Below are positions 5,173-6,813 of a DNA stretch of 6,813 nt, piece after piece. The first letter of the stretch is position 1, and each line of letters begins with the position of its first letter. This DNA is from Clostridiales bacterium. GTDB taxonomy: Bacteria > Bacillota > Clostridia > Tissierellales > Sedimentibacteraceae. A program made the translations under genes and the position numbers. The stretch lies in assembly GCA_003497505.1 (NCBI GenBank), contig DNNV01000087.1, positions 1 through 6,813 on the forward strand. The letters run 5' to 3'. The notes under the pieces were generated by a model. The model did no database searches. It saw only the letters and a list, made by a program, of their open reading frames with translations, and was not told the DNA's origin.

Positions 5173-5895
5173 CTAAATTAATTCTTCGCTCATAAATACG
5201 GGACCATCCTTGCATGCTCTCTTGGTGCCGTTTCTTGTAACAACTGTACATCCAAGGCATACTCCCATACCGCATGCCATTCTTCTTTCAAGCGATGCAT
5301 AACACTTAACTCCGACTTCTTTGCAGTTATTTATTATTTTGTTCATCATAATTTCCGGACCGCAGGTAACAACAGCATCATATTTACTGAACTCCACATA
5401 ATCCGTTACAAAGCCTTTTTCACCGATACTCCCGTCCTCTGTTGCAATTAACACCTGGCCTGCATATTTTTCAAATTCATCCACAGTATAAACACAGTTC
5501 TTAAAGCCGAGATACACATCCGCATTCCTGCCCAACTGCTTTGTTAAATATAGAAGAGGTGCAATGCCTATTCCTCCTCCAACAACAGCAATCTTTCCCT
5601 TAAGTTCCTGCATATCAAATCCATTTCCCAGAGGTCCAAACAGCTGTAGCTCTTCTCCTGCCTTCATAGAGCTAATTTTTGATGTTCCTTTACCTTCAGT
5701 TCTGTACAAGAATGTAACTTCTTTTTCACCTGCATCATTTACACTTATGGGCCTTGGAAGCAGGAATGAATTATCCAGTGTCTTAAGCATAAAAAATTGC
5801 CCGGGCTTGATTTCTCCGGAAAATTCAGCAGTTAGCTTAAATATTCCGTCAGATACGGATTTATTTTCCATTATTTGACTTATAACTACCTTCAT
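5173..5895 (-). CDS. pyrK: Dihydroorotate dehydrogenase electron-transfer subunit
   Basis: PyrK is the FAD and 2Fe-2S partner of class 1B PyrD and lets the complex use NAD as electron acceptor. The 240-residue protein has the ferredoxin-reductase fold order: an FAD domain with LPRPISV (46-52), LYRTEGKGT (63-71) and GPLGNGF (87-93), then a nucleotide-binding domain with [11 protein letters not shown] (104-114) and CGPEIMM (178-184). The C-terminal iron-sulfur site has Cys208, Cys213, Cys216 and Cys228 in the CGMGVCLGC...C arrangement. All four ligands are present, so the protein looks functional. ATG at 5895 follows AAGGAG (5906-5901), which overlaps the pyrF stop codon. The 9-bp gap to pyrF and 10-bp gap to pyrD place it firmly inside the operon. 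In clostridia this gene has also been called pyrZ. Confidence 0.97.
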   Translation of the reverse strand: MKVVISQIMENKSVSDGIFKLTAEFSGEIKPGQFFMLKTLDNSFLLPRPISVNDAGEKEVTFLYRTEGKGTSKISSMKAGEELQLFGPLGNGFDMQELKGKIAVVGGGIGIAPLLYLTKQLGRNADVYLGFKNCVYTVDEFEKYAGQVLIATEDGSIGEKGFVTDYVEFSKYDAVVTCGPEIMMNKIINNCKEVGVKCYASLERRMACGMGVCLGCTVVTRNGTKRACKDGPVFMSEELI

Positions 5896-5904
5896 CTTTT
5901 CTCC

Positions 5905-6768
5905 TTATATAAATGCTCTTATATCATCTCTCATTCTGATTGCTTCTTTTCTCGCATATAATCCGAAATTTTTCTCTCCGTACTCTTCATTTTTATATGC
6001 AAGCAAAATTCCCCTTGATGAGTTAACTACAGCACCATTTCCGTTTATAAGGTACGCGGCTATATCCTCCGCTTTTCCTCCCTGTGCGCCATATCCGGGA
6101 ATAAGCAGAAAAGACGACTTCAGTTTTTTCCTGAGCGCTGTGCTCTCTTCATTATTTGTCGCTCCCACAACCGAGCCTATGGAGCTGAAACCACATTCTC
6201 CCAGATTTTCCTCCGCAAGCTCCTGAACCTTCTCTGCAACAGTTTCATACAGAGGCACTGAACTTTCATTTCTTATATATTGAAAATCCTTTGCTCCTTT
6301 GTTGGATGTTCTCACAAGTACAAACATTCCCTTGTCTTTTTCCTTTATGTATTTAAGGAAAGGCTCAAGACTGTCGTTTATTCCCATGTATGGATTTAAT
6401 GTAACGAAATCCGCTTCAAAGTCTCCGGTAAAATGAGCATGAGCATACATTTCAGCCGTCTTTGAAATATCCCCTCTTTTTATATCTGCTATTGATATCT
6501 GTCCCTTTTCTTTTATGTATTTCATAGTGTCCGAATACGCCTTAAGACCTTCCATTCCAAGTGCTTCATAATATGCTATCTGAACCTTGAAGCACGCGGC
6601 TACATCATATGTCGCATCAATTATTTCCTTGTTGAAATTAAACACCGCTTCTGCCTTGGATGAAAATTTTGCAGCAAAAGCTTCCGGTAAATAGCTGTAA
6701 TCCGTATCAAGTCCAACACACACATGTCCTTTTTCTGAAACATTGCGGTATAATTTATCTACTATCAT
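5905..6768 (-). CDS. pyrF: Orotidine 5'-phosphate decarboxylase (type 2)
   Basis: PyrF removes CO2 from orotidine 5'-phosphate to give UMP, the last step of the pathway. At 287 residues it is the longer type 2 form; type 1 enzymes are about 230-240 residues. Signatures include GLDTD (19-23), FKVQIAYYEALG (60-71), the catalytic ADIKRGDI block (94-101, Asp95, Lys97 and Asp100), TLNPYMG (123-129), VRTSNKGA (152-159), VVGATN (200-205), IPGYGAQGG (223-231) and NSSRGI (249-254). All active-site residues expected for the family are present. ATG at 6768 is preceded by GGAGGT (6777-6772), only 3 nt away, an unusually tight spacing, but no other start fits. It is the first pyr gene in the window; upstream pyr genes such as pyrB or pyrI may lie beyond the edge. 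Confidence 0.97.
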   Translation of the reverse strand: MIVDKLYRNVSEKGHVCVGLDTDYSYLPEAFAAKFSSKAEAVFNFNKEIIDATYDVAACFKVQIAYYEALGMEGLKAYSDTMKYIKEKGQISIADIKRGDISKTAEMYAHAHFTGDFEADFVTLNPYMGINDSLEPFLKYIKEKDKGMFVLVRTSNKGAKDFQYIRNESSVPLYETVAEKVQELAEENLGECGFSSIGSVVGATNNEESTALRKKLKSSFLLIPGYGAQGGKAEDIAAYLINGNGAVVNSSRGILLAYKNEEYGEKNFGLYARKEAIRMRDDIRAFI

Positions 6769-6793
6769 AGTACCTCCGTATTTTATATAAATA

Positions 6794-6813
6794 GCTGATG
6801 AAATTTCATCAGC
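6794..6813. terminator. Perfect 20-bp palindrome upstream of pyrF, possible terminator or attenuator
   Basis: GCTGATGAAA is followed immediately by its exact complement TTTCATCAGC, ending at the window edge, about 25 nt upstream of the pyrF ribosome binding site. Leftward it is followed by TATTTATATAAAA, a weak T tail. As RNA it could form a hairpin of about 8 bp with a 4-nt loop, serving as a terminator, an mRNA-processing site between operon genes, or part of an attenuator cut off by the edge. No PyrR-binding consensus is visible in the few bases available. Confidence 0.5.

Overview
The window looks like a stretch of a low-GC, Gram-positive Clostridia-type chromosome. The evidence is AT-rich spacers, strong AGGAGG-type ribosome binding sites, a tRNA gene without an encoded CCA end, GTG/TTG starts, and a pyrimidine gene order (pyrF-pyrK-pyrD-pyrE, read leftward) known from clostridia. 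I cannot name the genus from sequence alone.

Left part (1-1063): an immunity-type switch. The first 13 codons of a leftward gene sit at the edge, and a rightward gene encodes a 258-residue HTH/S24-type repressor. Between them lie back-to-back promoters with overlapping -10 elements and repeated operator-like motifs. This layout is typical of phages and integrative elements. The repressor appears to have lost the residues used for RecA-stimulated self-cleavage. Positions 1064-1258 are a short AT-rich spacer with a possible promoter.

Middle (1259-2625): one stand-alone gene for an AlkZ-related protein of unknown function, about 540 bp with no supportable gene, then a leftward tRNA-Thr(CGT) with its own terminator and likely promoter. 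The tRNA 3' end faces the repressor module, so this may be one edge of an integrated element; no integrase or att repeat is visible in the window.

Right part (2626-6813, all leftward): core metabolism. pyrF, pyrK, pyrD and pyrE form a tight operon covering orotate synthesis (PyrD with its electron-transfer partner PyrK) and conversion of orotate to UMP (PyrE, PyrF). A hairpin terminator follows pyrE. Next comes a membrane-anchored or secreted polysaccharide deacetylase with a likely TTG start, then the tRNA. A perfect 20-bp palindrome upstream of pyrF closes the window.

I found no clearly new system. The parts most worth a second look are the repressor switch, the AlkZ-related gene beside it, and the unexplained spacer at 1973-2511.
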